Positions 25,179-35,339 of a DNA stretch of 64,000 nt are shown here, one piece after another (positions within the stretch are counted from its first letter, which is position 1; every line of letters begins with the position of its first letter). A program made the position numbers and the translations under genes. The notes under the pieces were generated by a model. That model was not told where the DNA came from. It made no database searches and was given only the letters and a program-made list of their open reading frames with translations. The DNA comes from Streptomyces sp. MMBL 11-1 (GTDB lineage: Bacteria; Actinomycetota; Actinomycetes; Streptomycetales; Streptomycetaceae): NCBI RefSeq assembly GCF_028622875.1, contig NZ_CP117709.1, positions 2,108,001 through 2,172,000 on the forward strand, in the 5' to 3' direction.

Positions 25179-27106
25179 TGGCCGGTCCGGGCGGACGGAT
25201 GATGGCCGGGGGCGCGCCCACCGACCGGTCGATGGACTTCAAGGGGTCGAGCAAGCGGCTGCTGAAGCGGTTCGGCCGGGAGAAGACCTCTCTGTGGCTG
25301 ATGCTGGCCGCCGTGACGGTGAGCGTCGCGCTGTCGGTTGCCGGGCCGAAGATCCTCGGCAGGGCGACGGACCTGATCTTCGGTGGGGTCGTCGGGCGCG
25401 GGATGCCCGAGGGCACGACGAAGGCGCAGGCGATCGAGGCACTGCGTGAGGACGGCCGCGGTTCCATGGCCGACATGCTCTCGGGGGTGGACTTCACCCC
25501 GGGCGAGGGCATCGACTTCGGCGCGGTGGGGAACGTCCTGCTGCTGGCCCTGGTGATCTACGTCGGCGCCGGGCTGCTGATGCTGGTGGCGACGCGGGTG
25601 TCGATCCGGATCATCAACCGGATCGTGTTCCAGCTGCGCGAGGACCTCCAGACGAAGCTGGCGCGGCTGCCGCTGTCGTACTTCGACCGGGCCAAGCGCG
25701 GTGAGGTGCTGAGCCGGGCGACGAACGACATCGACAACATCTCGCAGACGCTCCAGCAGACGATGGGGCAACTCATCAACTCCCTGCTGACGATCGTCGG
25801 CGTGCTGGTCATGATGTTCTGGATCTCGCCGCTGCTGGCCCTGGTCGCGCTGGTGACGGTCCCGTTGTCGGTGGTCGTGGCGACGCAGGTCGGCAAGCGG
25901 TCGCAGCCGCAGTTCGTGCAGCAGTGGCGGGTGACGGGGAAGCTCAACGCCCACATCGAGGAGATGTACACCGGGCACACCCTGGTGAAGGTCTTCGGCC
26001 GGCAGGAGGAGTCCGCGCGGGACTTCGCCGAGCAGAACGACGCGCTGTACGAGGCGGGGTTCAAGGCCCAGTTCGCCAGCGGGCTCATGCAGCCGCTGAT
26101 GTTCTTCATCTCGAACATCAACTATGTGCTGGTCGCGGTGGTCGGCGGGCTCCGGGTCGCCTCGGGCGCGCTGTCGATCGGTGATGTGCAGGCGTTCATC
26201 CAGTACTCGCGGCAGTTCTCGATGCCGCTGACGCAGGTCGCCTCGATGGCCAACCTGGTGCAGTCCGGCATCGCTTCGGCGGAGCGGGTCTTCGAGCTGC
26301 TGGACGCCGAGGAGCAGGACGCGGATCCGGAGCACGGGGAGCGCCCGGAGCGTCTTGAGGGCCGGGTCTCGCTGGAGAAGGTGGCCTTCCGCTACGAGCC
26401 GGAGAAGCCGCTGATCGAGGATCTGTCGCTGAGCGTGGAGCCGGGGCAGACCGTGGCGATCGTCGGTCCGACCGGCGCCGGCAAGACGACGCTGGTCAAC
26501 CTGCTGATGCGGTTCTACGAGGTGACCGGCGGGCGGATCGCGCTCGACGGGGTCGACGTGGCGAAGATGTCCCGGGACGATCTGCGGTCCTCGATCGGGA
26601 TGGTGCTTCAGGACACCTGGCTGTTCGGCGGGACGATCGCGGAGAACATCGCGTACGGCGCTTCGCGCGAGGTCACCCGGGAGGAGATCGAGGAGGCGGC
26701 CCGGGCGGCGCACGCGGACCGGTTCATCCGGACGTTGCCCGACGGGTACGACTCGGTGATCGACGACGACGGCTCCGGGGTCAGCGCGGGTGAGAAGCAG
26801 CTGATCACCATCGCGCGGGCGTTCCTGTCCGACCCGGTGATCCTGGTCCTCGACGAGGCGACCAGCTCGGTGGACACCCGGACCGAGGTGCTGATCCAGA
26901 AGGCGATGGCGCGCCTGGCCCACGGGCGTACGTCGTTCGTGATCGCGCACCGGCTCTCCACGATCCGGGACGCGGACGTGATCCTGGTGATGGAGAACGG
27001 CTCGATCGTCGAGCAGGGCACGCACGAGGCGCTGTTGGCGTCCAAGGGCGCGTACGCACGGCTGTACGCCGCCCAGTTCGCGGAGGCGCTGGCCGAGGTG
27101 GACTGA
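25178..27106 (+). CDS. Heterodimeric ABC exporter, subunit with consensus catalytic glutamate
   Basis: A 642-residue half-transporter with an N-terminal ~40-residue cytoplasmic extension, six membrane helices (about 45-345, with a long first external loop between residues ~70 and 110), and an NBD with Walker A GPTGAGKTT, Walker B VILVLDEATSSVD and signature GVSAGEKQL. SAGEK replaces SGGQ, so the site combining this signature with the partner's Asp-type Walker B is the degenerate one. It starts on the last base of the partner's stop codon and is certainly cotranslated. It converges on the sigma factor gene, 18 bases away. Confidence 0.92.
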   Translation: MAGPGGRMMAGGAPTDRSMDFKGSSKRLLKRFGREKTSLWLMLAAVTVSVALSVAGPKILGRATDLIFGGVVGRGMPEGTTKAQAIEALREDGRGSMADMLSGVDFTPGEGIDFGAVGNVLLLALVIYVGAGLLMLVATRVSIRIINRIVFQLREDLQTKLARLPLSYFDRAKRGEVLSRATNDIDNISQTLQQTMGQLINSLLTIVGVLVMMFWISPLLALVALVTVPLSVVVATQVGKRSQPQFVQQWRVTGKLNAHIEEMYTGHTLVKVFGRQEESARDFAEQNDALYEAGFKAQFASGLMQPLMFFISNINYVLVAVVGGLRVASGALSIGDVQAFIQYSRQFSMPLTQVASMANLVQSGIASAERVFELLDAEEQDADPEHGERPERLEGRVSLEKVAFRYEPEKPLIEDLSLSVEPGQTVAIVGPTGAGKTTLVNLLMRFYEVTGGRIALDGVDVAKMSRDDLRSSIGMVLQDTWLFGGTIAENIAYGASREVTREEIEEAARAAHADRFIRTLPDGYDSVIDDDGSGVSAGEKQLITIARAFLSDPVILVLDEATSSVDTRTEVLIQKAMARLAHGRTSFVIAHRLSTIRDADVILVMENGSIVEQGTHEALLASKGAYARLYAAQFAEALAEVD

Positions 27107-27124
27107 GCGGTTCGGCCGGGTGGA

Positions 27125-28216
27125 TCAGTCGAGGTAGCCGCGGAGTTGGTCGGCGAAGGCGTGGTCCCGCAGCCGCTTAAGGGTCTTGGACTCGATCTGG
27201 CGGATGCGTTCGCGCGTCACGCCGAAGATCCGGCCTATCTCCTCCAGGGTGCGGGGCCGCCCGTCCTCCAGGCCGTACCGCAGCTGGACGACCTTGCGTT
27301 CGCGCTCGCCGAGGGTGGAGAGCACCGCTTCCAGGTGTTCGCGCAGCAGGAGGAAGGCGGCGGACTCGACGGGTGAGGGGGCGTCGCCGTCCTCGATGAG
27401 GTCGCCGAAGGAGACGTCGTCCTCCTCGCCGACGGGGGCGTGCAGGGAGACGGGCTCCTGGGCCAGGCGGAGGACTTCGGTGACCCGCTCGGGCGTCAGG
27501 CCGAGCTCGTCGGCGACGTCCTCGGCGCGGGGTTCGACGCCGTGTTCCTGGAGCATCCGGCGCTGGACCCGCACCACGCGGTTGATCAGTTCCACGACAT
27601 GGACGGGGACGCGGATGGTGCGTGCCTGGTCGGCGAGCGCGCGGGACATGGCCTGCCGGATCCACCAGGTCGCGTACGTGGAGAACTTGTAGCCCCGGGC
27701 GTAGTCGAACTTCTCCACGGCCCGGATCAGTCCGAGGTTCCCCTCCTGGACCAGGTCGAGCATGGTCAGCCCGCGGCCCACGTAGCGCTTGGCGACGGAG
27801 ACGACGAGGCGGAGGTTGGCCTCGATGAGGCGGCGTTTGGCCGTGCGGCCCATCACCACCAGCCGGTCCAGGTCCCCGGCGAGACGGGAGTCGAGGTCCG
27901 GGGTGCCCGCGAGGCGTTCCTCGGCGAAGAGCCCGGCCTCGACGCGGCGGGCGAGCTCGACCTCCTCGGCGGCGGTGAGCAGCGGGATGCGGCCGATCTC
28001 GCGCAGATACTGCCGGAACAGGTCGGAGGTGGGGCCGCCGGAGTCCGCCCGGTTCCGCGGCTCCGGGGGGTCGGGGAGGTGCGTCGCTTCCACCATGACC
28101 GCCTCGGGTGCGGGTCCGGGCGGACCGGCTGGGGTCTCCGGGTGGTGCAGGGACCTGCTCTGCGCCGGGATGGCCGCGATGGGCTCGGTCGTGGTCGTCA
28201 CGGTCCGGGTCTGCAC
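27125..28216 (-). CDS. hrdA: RNA polymerase sigma-70 family factor (HrdA-type, group 1/2)
   Basis: 363 residues from GTG 28216, with GGAGGT 7 bases upstream. The N-terminal ~60 residues are Pro/Thr-rich and variable. Then come region 1.2 ([16 protein letters not shown]), region 2 ([28 protein letters not shown], -10 reading helix [18 protein letters not shown]), region 3 and region 4.2 helix-turn-helix ([20 protein letters not shown]). It lacks the long acidic N-terminal region of the principal sigma HrdB, so it is a non-essential primary-like sigma. The symbol rests on its place between the exporter pair and dnaG, which I recall for hrdA of S. coelicolor; treat that as inference. Confidence 0.9.
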   Translation of the reverse strand: MQTRTVTTTTEPIAAIPAQSRSLHHPETPAGPPGPAPEAVMVEATHLPDPPEPRNRADSGGPTSDLFRQYLREIGRIPLLTAAEEVELARRVEAGLFAEERLAGTPDLDSRLAGDLDRLVVMGRTAKRRLIEANLRLVVSVAKRYVGRGLTMLDLVQEGNLGLIRAVEKFDYARGYKFSTYATWWIRQAMSRALADQARTIRVPVHVVELINRVVRVQRRMLQEHGVEPRAEDVADELGLTPERVTEVLRLAQEPVSLHAPVGEEDDVSFGDLIEDGDAPSPVESAAFLLLREHLEAVLSTLGERERKVVQLRYGLEDGRPRTLEEIGRIFGVTRERIRQIESKTLKRLRDHAFADQLRGYLD

Positions 28217-28453
28217 GGGGGCGACCTCCAGGTGATCGCTGCCGGATGACGGGGTGGAGGTCTGCCCGGCCCCGGGGTGCTCCCCGTGGACCGGTGTGCT
28301 CCGATGACTCAGACATTCCCCAGTGTGGGGTACGACACACGACTGTCACGAGGGGCGTGCGGGGACTTTCTGGTTCCGGTCCGTCACCGGTTGATTACCG
28401 CCGCGAGCCCCGGGGAGCGGGCTCAGGGGCCGCCGGGTGGCCTCGGCAGCCTC

Positions 28454-30376
28454 TCAGAGCGCGGCGGCGCCGTGGGCGCGCAGGGACTGGGCGTACTGCT
28501 GGAGCACCCAGACCTCGTTCTGCGCGGCGGCCAGGTCCTGGGGGGCGACGTTGCTGCCGAGGCGGGCGAGGCTGCCCTGGACGTCGTTGATGCGGCGGTC
28601 CACGGCGCGCAGCCGGACGTGGACGAGCTGCATGCCGGCGTACGTCTCGTCGATGGTCTTGCCGCGGAACACCTCGACGGCGAGCTCGGTGACGAGGCTG
28701 CGGACGGTGTTGTCGGGGGCGGCGTCCATGACGGCCACCAGATACTCGCGGTTGTCGGCGAGTCCCTGTTCGGCGCCGCCCGCCTCCTCGATGCAGCGGC
28801 GCACGGCGGCGTAGGGCGGGGCGGTGAACTCGTCCACGCCGTACGCGTCGAAGGCCGGGGAGACCAGGGCGGGCTTCTGGAGGGCGAGCTTGAGCAGTTC
28901 GCGTTCGGTGCGGTGGGCGGGGCTGCGGAGGTTGAGCGCGGGTCCGGAGAAGCCGGGGGCGGGGGCGGGCTGCTGCGGGGCGCCGCCCCTCGGGCCCTGG
29001 GGGGCGCCGCGTCGGCCGCCGCGCTCTCCGTGGTCGCCGCCCTTGTCGCGGGCCCAGCGGGCGAGCTGGGCGACGCGGTGGACGACGAACTCCTGGTCGA
29101 GGATGCCGACGAGACCGGCGAGCTGGACGGCGACCTCGCGCTGCACGCTGCTCGTCTTGATCTTGGCGACGACGGCGGCGGCCTCGTCGAGGGCGGCGGC
29201 GCGGCCGGCCGGGGTCTCCAGGTCGTACCGGCCGACGATCTGGCGCAGGGCGAACTCGAAGAGCGGCGTGCGCGGCTCGACCAGGTCGCGTACGGAGTCG
29301 TCGCCCTTGGCGAGCCGCAGGTCGCAGGGGTCCATGCCGTCCGGGGCGATGGCGATGTACGTCTCGGCGGCGAACTTCTGGTCGTCCTCGAAGGCGCGCA
29401 GGGCGGCCTTCTGGCCGGCCGAGTCACCGTCGAAGGTGAAGATCACGCGGGCGCTGCCGTTGTCCATGAGGAGGCGGCGCAGGATCTTGATGTGGTCGTT
29501 GCCGAAGGCGGTGCCGCAGGTGGCGATGGCGGTGGTGACCCCGGCGAGGTGGCAGGCCATGACGTCGGTGTAGCCCTCGACGACAACGGCGCGGCTGGCC
29601 TTGGCGATGTCCTTCTTGGCCAGGTCGATGCCGTACAGCATCTGGGACTTCTTGTAGATCGGGGTCTCGGGGGTGTTGAGGTACTTCGGGCCGTTGTCGT
29701 CGTCGCGCAGCTTGCGGGCGCCGAAGCCGACGATCTCCCCGGCGGTGTCGCTGATGGGCCACATCAGCCGGCCGCGGAAGCGGTCGATGGGGCCGCGGCG
29801 GCCGTCCTGGGAGAGGCCGGAGGTGATCAGTTCCTTGTCGCTGAAGCCCTTGCCGCGCAGATAGCGGGTGAGGTGGTCCCAGCCGGCCGGGCTGTAGCCG
29901 ACGCGGAAGTGGGCGGCGGCGTCCTGGTCGAAGCCGCGCTCGGCGAGGAACGTGCGGCCGATCTCGGCCTCGGGGCTCTCCAGTGCGCGGACGTAGAACT
30001 CGGCGGCGGCCTGGTGGGCCTCGATCAGCCGGATGCGTTCGCCGCGCTGGTGGGAGGGGTTGTAGCCGCCCTCCTCGTAGCGCAGGGTGATGCCCGCCTT
30101 GGCGGCGAGGCGCTCGACCGTCTCCGAGAAGGAGAGGTGGTCGATCTTCATCACGAAGGCGATCGTGTCGCCGCCCTCCTGGCAGCCGAAGCAGTGGAAC
30201 AGGCCCTTGCCGGGACTGACCTGGAAGGAGGGGGACTTCTCGTCGTGGAAGGGGCAGAGTCCCTTGAGGTTTCCGCCGCCCGCGTTGCGCAGCTGGAGGT
30301 ATTCGGACACGACGGAGTCGATCGGGACCGCGTCCCGTACCGCTTTCACGTCGTCGTCATTGATCCTGCCTGCCAC
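28454..30376 (-). CDS. dnaG: DNA primase
   Basis: A 640-residue primase, GTG start at 30376. The zinc-binding domain has Cys41, His44, Cys62 and Cys65 (CPFH...HCFGC). The RNA polymerase core follows (about 110-430) with GRLMWPI and a TOPRIM fold (VVVEGYTDV; then TFDGDSAGQKA). The C-terminal ~200 residues form the DnaB-binding helicase-interaction region, with an actinobacterial Gly/Pro/Gln-rich linker near residue 470. It makes RNA primers for chromosome replication. It lies 95 bases downstream of the FAD reductase gene on the same strand, so readthrough from the dgt promoter is possible. Confidence 0.97.
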   Translation of the reverse strand: MAGRINDDDVKAVRDAVPIDSVVSEYLQLRNAGGGNLKGLCPFHDEKSPSFQVSPGKGLFHCFGCQEGGDTIAFVMKIDHLSFSETVERLAAKAGITLRYEEGGYNPSHQRGERIRLIEAHQAAAEFYVRALESPEAEIGRTFLAERGFDQDAAAHFRVGYSPAGWDHLTRYLRGKGFSDKELITSGLSQDGRRGPIDRFRGRLMWPISDTAGEIVGFGARKLRDDDNGPKYLNTPETPIYKKSQMLYGIDLAKKDIAKASRAVVVEGYTDVMACHLAGVTTAIATCGTAFGNDHIKILRRLLMDNGSARVIFTFDGDSAGQKAALRAFEDDQKFAAETYIAIAPDGMDPCDLRLAKGDDSVRDLVEPRTPLFEFALRQIVGRYDLETPAGRAAALDEAAAVVAKIKTSSVQREVAVQLAGLVGILDQEFVVHRVAQLARWARDKGGDHGERGGRRGAPQGPRGGAPQQPAPAPGFSGPALNLRSPAHRTERELLKLALQKPALVSPAFDAYGVDEFTAPPYAAVRRCIEEAGGAEQGLADNREYLVAVMDAAPDNTVRSLVTELAVEVFRGKTIDETYAGMQLVHVRLRAVDRRINDVQGSLARLGSNVAPQDLAAAQNEVWVLQQYAQSLRAHGAAAL

Positions 30377-30471
30377 GGGTGAAGTCTACGGGTGGGCACG
30401 GACAGCCGGGACGCACGGTGGGCCGTGGCCCGCCGGGGCGCGGCGGTGCCGCACGCGCCCCGGCACCGTCC

Positions 30472-31731
30472 TCAGAGCAGGGAGCCCAGCGGGACCGACG
30501 GGTCGGCGAGGGCGTCCGGGTCGTGCTGCTGGCGGGCCCGGATCAGCTCCTGGACCGTTTCGGTGACATCCCACACGTTGACGTTCATCCCGGCCAGGAC
30601 GCGGCGGTCCTTCAGCCAGAACGCGATGAACTCCCGCTTCCCCGCGTCGCCCCGGATGATCACCTCGTCGTAGGAGCCGGGCGGGGCCCAGCCGGAGTAT
30701 TCGAGGCCCAGGTCGTACTGGTCGGAGAAGAAGTACGGGACGCGGTCGTAACTCACGTCCTGGCCGAGCATGGCGCGGGCGGCGGCCGGTCCGCCGTTCA
30801 GGGCGTTGGCCCAGTGCTCGACGCGCAGCCGGGTGCCGAGCAGCGGGTGGGCGGCGGCGGCGACGTCCCCGGCGGCGTAGATGTGCGGGTCGGAGGTGCG
30901 CAGCGAGGCGTCCACGGCGATGCCGCCGCCGTGGGCGCGGTCGGCCAGCTCCAGGCCCGCGGCCTCGGCGAGGGCGGAGCGGGGGGCGGCGCCGATCGCG
31001 GCGAGCACGTCGTGGGCGGGGTGTTCCTCGCCGTCGTCGGTGCGGACGGCGAGCACCATGCCGTCCTGGCCGGTGATCTCGGTGAGGCGGGCACCGAAGT
31101 GGAAGCGGACGCCGTGCGCGCTGTGCAGTTCGGTGAAGATCTGGCCCAGCTCGGGGCCGATGACCTGGTGCAGCGGGGTCGGCTCGGGCTCGACGACGGT
31201 CACCTCGGCGCCGTAGCCGCGGGCGGCGGCGGCGACCTCCAGGCCGATCCAGCCGGCTCCGGCGATGACCAGGTGGCCGTTGTCGCGGCCGAGGGCGGCG
31301 AGCACGTTGCGCAGCCGGTCGGCGTGGGCGAGGCGGCGCAGGTGGTGGACGCCGGCCAGGTCGGTGCCGGGAACGTCCAGGCGGCGCGGCTCGGAGCCGG
31401 TGGCCAGCAACAGCTTGTCGTAGTGGATGACGGTGTTGTCGCCGAGCCGCACGGTCTTCGCGTACCGGTCGAGCGCGGTGACCGGCTGGCCGAGGTGCAG
31501 TTCGATGTCGGCGCCCGCGTACCAGGCGCGTTCGTGGGTGAAGACGCTGTCGCGTTCGGCCTTGCCGTCCAGGTAGCCCTTGGAGAGCGGCGGCCGTTCG
31601 TAGGGGTGGTCGCGCTCGTCTCCGATGAGGATCACCCGGCCGGTGAACCCTTCGGCGCGCAGCGTTTCGGCCGCCTTCGCCCCTGCGAGTCCTGCTCCGA
31701 CGATGACGAACGTCTGGTGTGCGTCGACCAC
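30472..31731 (-). CDS. FAD-dependent NAD(P)H:ferredoxin/rubredoxin reductase-like oxidoreductase
   Basis: 419 residues from GTG 31731, chosen because GAGGAGG lies 8 bases upstream. The N-terminal Rossmann motif is VIVGAGLAGAKAAE and the second (NAD) motif is VIAGAGWIGLEVAAAA. ERPPLSKGYL is the signature of the rhodocoxin/putidaredoxin reductase group, and YAAGDVAA is the FAD-binding segment near the C-terminal reductase domain. It reduces a small iron-sulfur protein, perhaps for a cytochrome P450; no ferredoxin is adjacent. It lies between dgt and dnaG, an order I recall as conserved in Streptomyces. Confidence 0.9.
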   Translation of the reverse strand: MVDAHQTFVIVGAGLAGAKAAETLRAEGFTGRVILIGDERDHPYERPPLSKGYLDGKAERDSVFTHERAWYAGADIELHLGQPVTALDRYAKTVRLGDNTVIHYDKLLLATGSEPRRLDVPGTDLAGVHHLRRLAHADRLRNVLAALGRDNGHLVIAGAGWIGLEVAAAARGYGAEVTVVEPEPTPLHQVIGPELGQIFTELHSAHGVRFHFGARLTEITGQDGMVLAVRTDDGEEHPAHDVLAAIGAAPRSALAEAAGLELADRAHGGGIAVDASLRTSDPHIYAAGDVAAAAHPLLGTRLRVEHWANALNGGPAAARAMLGQDVSYDRVPYFFSDQYDLGLEYSGWAPPGSYDEVIIRGDAGKREFIAFWLKDRRVLAGMNVNVWDVTETVQELIRARQQHDPDALADPSVPLGSLL

Positions 31732-31855
31732 TTGATGCCTCCTCAGTGCGGTGCTGCGCGGCGCCCCCAGCTGCGAGCGTCCCGCACGCAGCGTGATGGC
31801 GAAAGAGGGGGTGTCCGGACAGGGCACCCCCAGTGGTCAGGTTCCAGTCTGCCGG

Positions 31856-33223
31856 TCAGCCGCGTCGGGCGGTCAGCGCGGCGTGCAGGGATCGCGCGGA
31901 GGCGTCCGTGAGCGCCGCGATCTGGTCGACGAGGACCCGCTTGCGGGCGTGGTCGTCGGGCGCCTGGTCGAACAGGGCGCGGAAGTGCGGTTCCAGGCCT
32001 TCGGGGGCGCGGGCGGTGAGGGCGGCGGCCAGCTCGGCGATCACGACGCGCTGGTCGGCGCGGATGGCCTCCTGCTCGGCGCGCTGCATGACGTACAGGT
32101 CGGCGACCGCCTTGAGCACCGCGCACTCGTGGCGCACCGCGCGCGGGACGACCAGCTCGGCGCCGTACCGGCCGAGGCGGCCGGGTCCGTACACCGCGCG
32201 GGTGGCGGTCTCGGCCGCCATGCAGAAGCGGCCGATGAGCTGGCTGGTGGCGTCCTTCAGGCGGGCCTGCGCCACGGCGGAGCCGTCGTAGCCGTGCGGC
32301 CACCAGTCCTGGTCGATCAGCCGGTCCAGGGCCTCCGACAGCTCCTGCGGGTCGGTGCCTGCCGGGACGTAGCGGCCGATGGCGACCGCCCGGATCTCCT
32401 CGCGCTCCGGTTCGGCGTAGAGGCAGTTGGGGTCGATGTGACCGGCGTGCAGCCCGTCCTCGAAGTCGTGGACGCTGTACGCCACGTCGTCGGACCAGTC
32501 CATGACCTGGGCCTCGAAGCAGGTGCGGTCCTCGGGGGCGCCCTCGCGGGCCCACGCGAAGACCGGGACGTCGTCGGCGTACACCCCGAACTTGGCGGAG
32601 TGCGGGTCGGTGGGGTGCGCGCCGCGCGGCCACGGGTACTTGGTGGCGGCGTCCAGAGCCGCCCGGGTCAGGTTGAGGCCGACGCTGACCAGGTCGCCGG
32701 TGCGCGGGTCGCGGACGAAGCGCTTGGGTTCCAGACGGGTCAGCAGCCGCAGCGACTGGGCGTTGCCCTCGAAGCCGCCGCAGTCGGAGGCGAAGTCGTC
32801 GATCGCCTGTTCGCCGTTGTGGCCGAACGGCGGGTGGCCCAGGTCGTGGGCCAGGCACGCCGTCTCCACCAGGTCCGGGTCGCAGCCGAGGACCGCGCCC
32901 AGCTCGCGGCCGACCTGGGCGCACTCCAGGGAGTGGGTGAGCCGGGTGCGGGGGCTGGCGTCCCAGACGAGGGAGCGGGTGCCGGGCGTCACGACCTGGG
33001 TCTTCCCGGCGAGCCGGCGCAGGGCGGCGGAGTGCAGGACCCGGGCGCGGTCGCGCTGGAAGGCGGTGCGGCCGGGACGCTTGTCCTCCTCGGTGTCGAA
33101 GCGCTCGGTGTCGGCGGATCCGTAGGGGCTGGGCCCCCGTCCGCCGTGTGCGCCGTGTGCGCCGCGTGCGCCGCGTGCGCCCTGTGTCCGGTCTGCCCCG
33201 TGTGCGCCCTGTGTGCCGTCCAT
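31856..33223 (-). CDS. dgt: Deoxyguanosinetriphosphate triphosphohydrolase-like protein
   Basis: 455 residues from the ATG at 33223; a TTG at 33253 is the only earlier start. The HD motif is complete: RLTHSLE, then [16 protein letters not shown], then D in DDVAYSVHD. It hydrolyses dNTPs to deoxynucleosides and triphosphate and so helps control the dNTP pool. After the start comes a low-complexity stretch of repeated GA(H/R)G units, encoded by a 9-bp DNA repeat (about 33147-33215). It converges on nothing and heads the FAD reductase-dnaG direction. Confidence 0.93.
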   Translation of the reverse strand: MDGTQGAHGADRTQGARGARGAHGAHGGRGPSPYGSADTERFDTEEDKRPGRTAFQRDRARVLHSAALRRLAGKTQVVTPGTRSLVWDASPRTRLTHSLECAQVGRELGAVLGCDPDLVETACLAHDLGHPPFGHNGEQAIDDFASDCGGFEGNAQSLRLLTRLEPKRFVRDPRTGDLVSVGLNLTRAALDAATKYPWPRGAHPTDPHSAKFGVYADDVPVFAWAREGAPEDRTCFEAQVMDWSDDVAYSVHDFEDGLHAGHIDPNCLYAEPEREEIRAVAIGRYVPAGTDPQELSEALDRLIDQDWWPHGYDGSAVAQARLKDATSQLIGRFCMAAETATRAVYGPGRLGRYGAELVVPRAVRHECAVLKAVADLYVMQRAEQEAIRADQRVVIAELAAALTARAPEGLEPHFRALFDQAPDDHARKRVLVDQIAALTDASARSLHAALTARRG

Positions 33224-33277
33224 GGTTCCGACAGTAGCGACCGGGACCGACAACGTGGCGTGAGCGGGCCCGGGATG

Positions 33278-34081
33278 TCAGGCGGAAGCGAGCAGGCTCA
33301 CCGCGTCGGCCGGGGCCGGGGCACCTTCCGGGGCGGACCGCGCCTGGTCGTAGCGGTGCAGTACGAGGCGGGCCATCGCCGGGTGGGCGCCGAGCGGGGC
33401 GGCGGCCCGGTGCGGTACGGCGTCGGCGCAGGCGCTCGCGAAGCGGCCGGGGGCGGTGAAGTACGAGGCGACGAAGGTCCGGTGGCGGCCCCGGGCGGCC
33501 AGGGCGCGCAGGGCCGCCTGGACGGTGGGCGTGGCGGCGGAGGCGTACGCGGGGACGACGGGCACGCAAAGGCGCATCGCGAGCGCGCGGGCGGTGTGCC
33601 GGGTGTCCTGGGCGGAGTCGGGGTCGCGGGACCCGGCGGCGGCGAGGACGACGGCGGCGCGCCGGCCGCCCTGGTCGGCGGGGTCCCAGCCGGCCTCGTC
33701 GAGCCGCCCGCACAGCGCCTCGACGAGCAGGGGGTGCGGGCCCAGCGGCGCGGCGATCCGGGTGCGGACGCCGGGGGCGGCGGCCGCCGTGGCGGGCAGG
33801 TCGCGCTTGACGTGGTGGCCGCGTCCCAGGAGCAGCGGTACGAGGACGGCGTCGGCCCCGCGCAGGTTGTCCAGGGTGTCCGGGAGCAGCGGCCGGTTCA
33901 GCTCGATGTGGCCGAGCCGGACGTCGAGGCCGGGGCGCAGGTCGCGCACCCGGTCCAGGAGGGCCAGCACGGTGCGCAGGGCCTCCGGGTCGCGGCTGCC
34001 GTGCGCTACGGCCACCAGGGCCGGGGCGGGAGCGCCGCCGTCCTGTGCGGGGCGGCCGGGCCGCCGGGTGCGGTGCGTCAT
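33278..34081 (-). CDS. Sirohydrochlorin chelatase (SirB/CbiX)-like protein
   Basis: 267 residues with two chelatase-like repeats: ALVAVAHGSRDPEAL (His active-site motif) in the first half and AVVLAAAGSRDPDS in the second, each followed by a Rossmann-like segment. CbiX/SirB proteins insert Fe2+ (siroheme) or Co2+ (cobalamin) into sirohydrochlorin. NirB encoded at 41-43.6 kb needs siroheme, which supports the iron role. The second copy has AAGS in place of AHGS, so only the N-terminal site has the canonical His. It is divergent from the SanA-like gene. Confidence 0.85.
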   Translation of the reverse strand: MTHRTRRPGRPAQDGGAPAPALVAVAHGSRDPEALRTVLALLDRVRDLRPGLDVRLGHIELNRPLLPDTLDNLRGADAVLVPLLLGRGHHVKRDLPATAAAAPGVRTRIAAPLGPHPLLVEALCGRLDEAGWDPADQGGRRAAVVLAAAGSRDPDSAQDTRHTARALAMRLCVPVVPAYASAATPTVQAALRALAARGRHRTFVASYFTAPGRFASACADAVPHRAAAPLGAHPAMARLVLHRYDQARSAPEGAPAPADAVSLLASA

Positions 34082-34324
34082 GGACCGATGGTGGCGGGCG
34101 GAGGTTGCCGGGCCGTTGCGCGAGGGTCACCGCCGTTTTCCGCCTCCTCACGGTGGGGGCGGGGGCGGTGTGCGTACGCCCGCGTGTTCCGCTCCGCCGC
34201 CGGTGCCGGACGCCACGACCGGGGCGGCCGGCGAACCTTTGCGGCATCCCGGGCGTCAGGTGGGGTGGGGGCACACGGCCCGCGCGCACCTGGCGCGGCG
34301 GGCGGAACGACGGCGGACGGACGG

Positions 34325-35197
34325 GTGGGGGTTCTGGTGCGTGGGAAGAGCGGGCAGGCCGGGGAGGGACGGAAGGCGCTCGGGCGGTGGCTGAGGGAGC
34401 GCCGGCGGCCGGGCCGGCCCGTGCCGCGACTGCCGGCCCGGCTGTGGGCCCGGCTGTGGGACAGGTCCGTGCCGCTGCCGGCGGCCCGGCTGCGACTGCC
34501 CGCCCGGTCCCGGTTGCCGTCGTGGCCCGTGGTGCGGCTGCCGCGCACCCGGCGGGTGCAGCGGCGGCTGGCGCAGGGGCTGATGGTCGCCTGTGCGCTG
34601 GCCCTGGCGCCCGCGACCTGGATGCGGCTGGAGGCCGGCGACCGGGTGGGCACGACGGCCGGGGCTCCGGCGCGGGAGGTCGCGGTGGTGTTCGGCGCCG
34701 GGCTGTGGGAGGGCCGGCCGACCCCGTACCTCGCACACCGGCTGGACGCGGCGGCTGAGTTGTACCGCACCGGGAAGGTGAAGGTCGTGCTGGTCACCGG
34801 GGACAACAGCCGGGCGGAGTACGACGAGCCGGACGCGATGCGCACGTATCTCACCGGACGCGGAGTGCCCGACGAGCGGATCGTGAGCGATTACGCCGGG
34901 TTCGACTCCTGGGACTCCTGCGTCCGGGCCAAGAAGATCTTCGGGGTCGACCGGGCGGTGCTGGTGAGCCAGGGCTTCCACATCCACCGGGCGGTCGCCC
35001 TGTGCCGGTCGGCCGGGATCGACGCGTACGGCGTCGGGGTCGACGAGCCACGGGACGTCACCTGGTACTACGGCGGCGCCCGGGAGCTGGCGGCCTCCGG
35101 CAAGGCCGCGCTGGACGCCCTGCTCCGGCCCGACCCGCGGTTCCTGGGACCCAAGGAGCGGGGCGTGGCGGAGGCGCTGGCCGTCGGGACACGCTGA
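34325..35197 (+). CDS. SanA/YdcF (DUF218) envelope protein
   Basis: About 290 residues from the GTG at 34325; other in-frame starts exist (34337, 34583) and the start is unsure. An Arg/Pro-rich cytoplasmic N terminus of ~85 residues is followed by one membrane helix (LMVACALALAPATWMRL). The DUF218 domain follows: VAVVFGAGLWEGRPTPYLAHRL, VVLVTGDNSRAEYDEPDAM and AVLVSQGFHIHRAV. SanA in enterobacteria affects envelope barrier function (vancomycin exclusion at high temperature). A much longer open frame reaches back to 31751, but that part is antisense of dgt and the chelatase gene. Confidence 0.85.
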   Translation: MGVLVRGKSGQAGEGRKALGRWLRERRRPGRPVPRLPARLWARLWDRSVPLPAARLRLPARSRLPSWPVVRLPRTRRVQRRLAQGLMVACALALAPATWMRLEAGDRVGTTAGAPAREVAVVFGAGLWEGRPTPYLAHRLDAAAELYRTGKVKVVLVTGDNSRAEYDEPDAMRTYLTGRGVPDERIVSDYAGFDSWDSCVRAKKIFGVDRAVLVSQGFHIHRAVALCRSAGIDAYGVGVDEPRDVTWYYGGARELAASGKAALDALLRPDPRFLGPKERGVAEALAVGTR

Positions 35198-35339
35198 CGC
35201 GTCCCCGGGGCGCGTACGCGGATGGCGCCGGGCGCGGTGCGAGCCGCGTGCGCGGACGGCGCCGGGCGCGGTGTGGCGCGTGTCCGCCCGGCGGATTGCG
35301 CCGGGCGGGTGACACCCGGCGCCACGAGGGGCAGCCCTC

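Noticed and set aside
31751..34324. Long plus-strand open frame reaching the SanA-like gene
   Set aside because: It is antisense to dgt and the chelatase gene, whose domains are complete; the frame is open only because of GC bias. Only the 34325-35197 part is coding.
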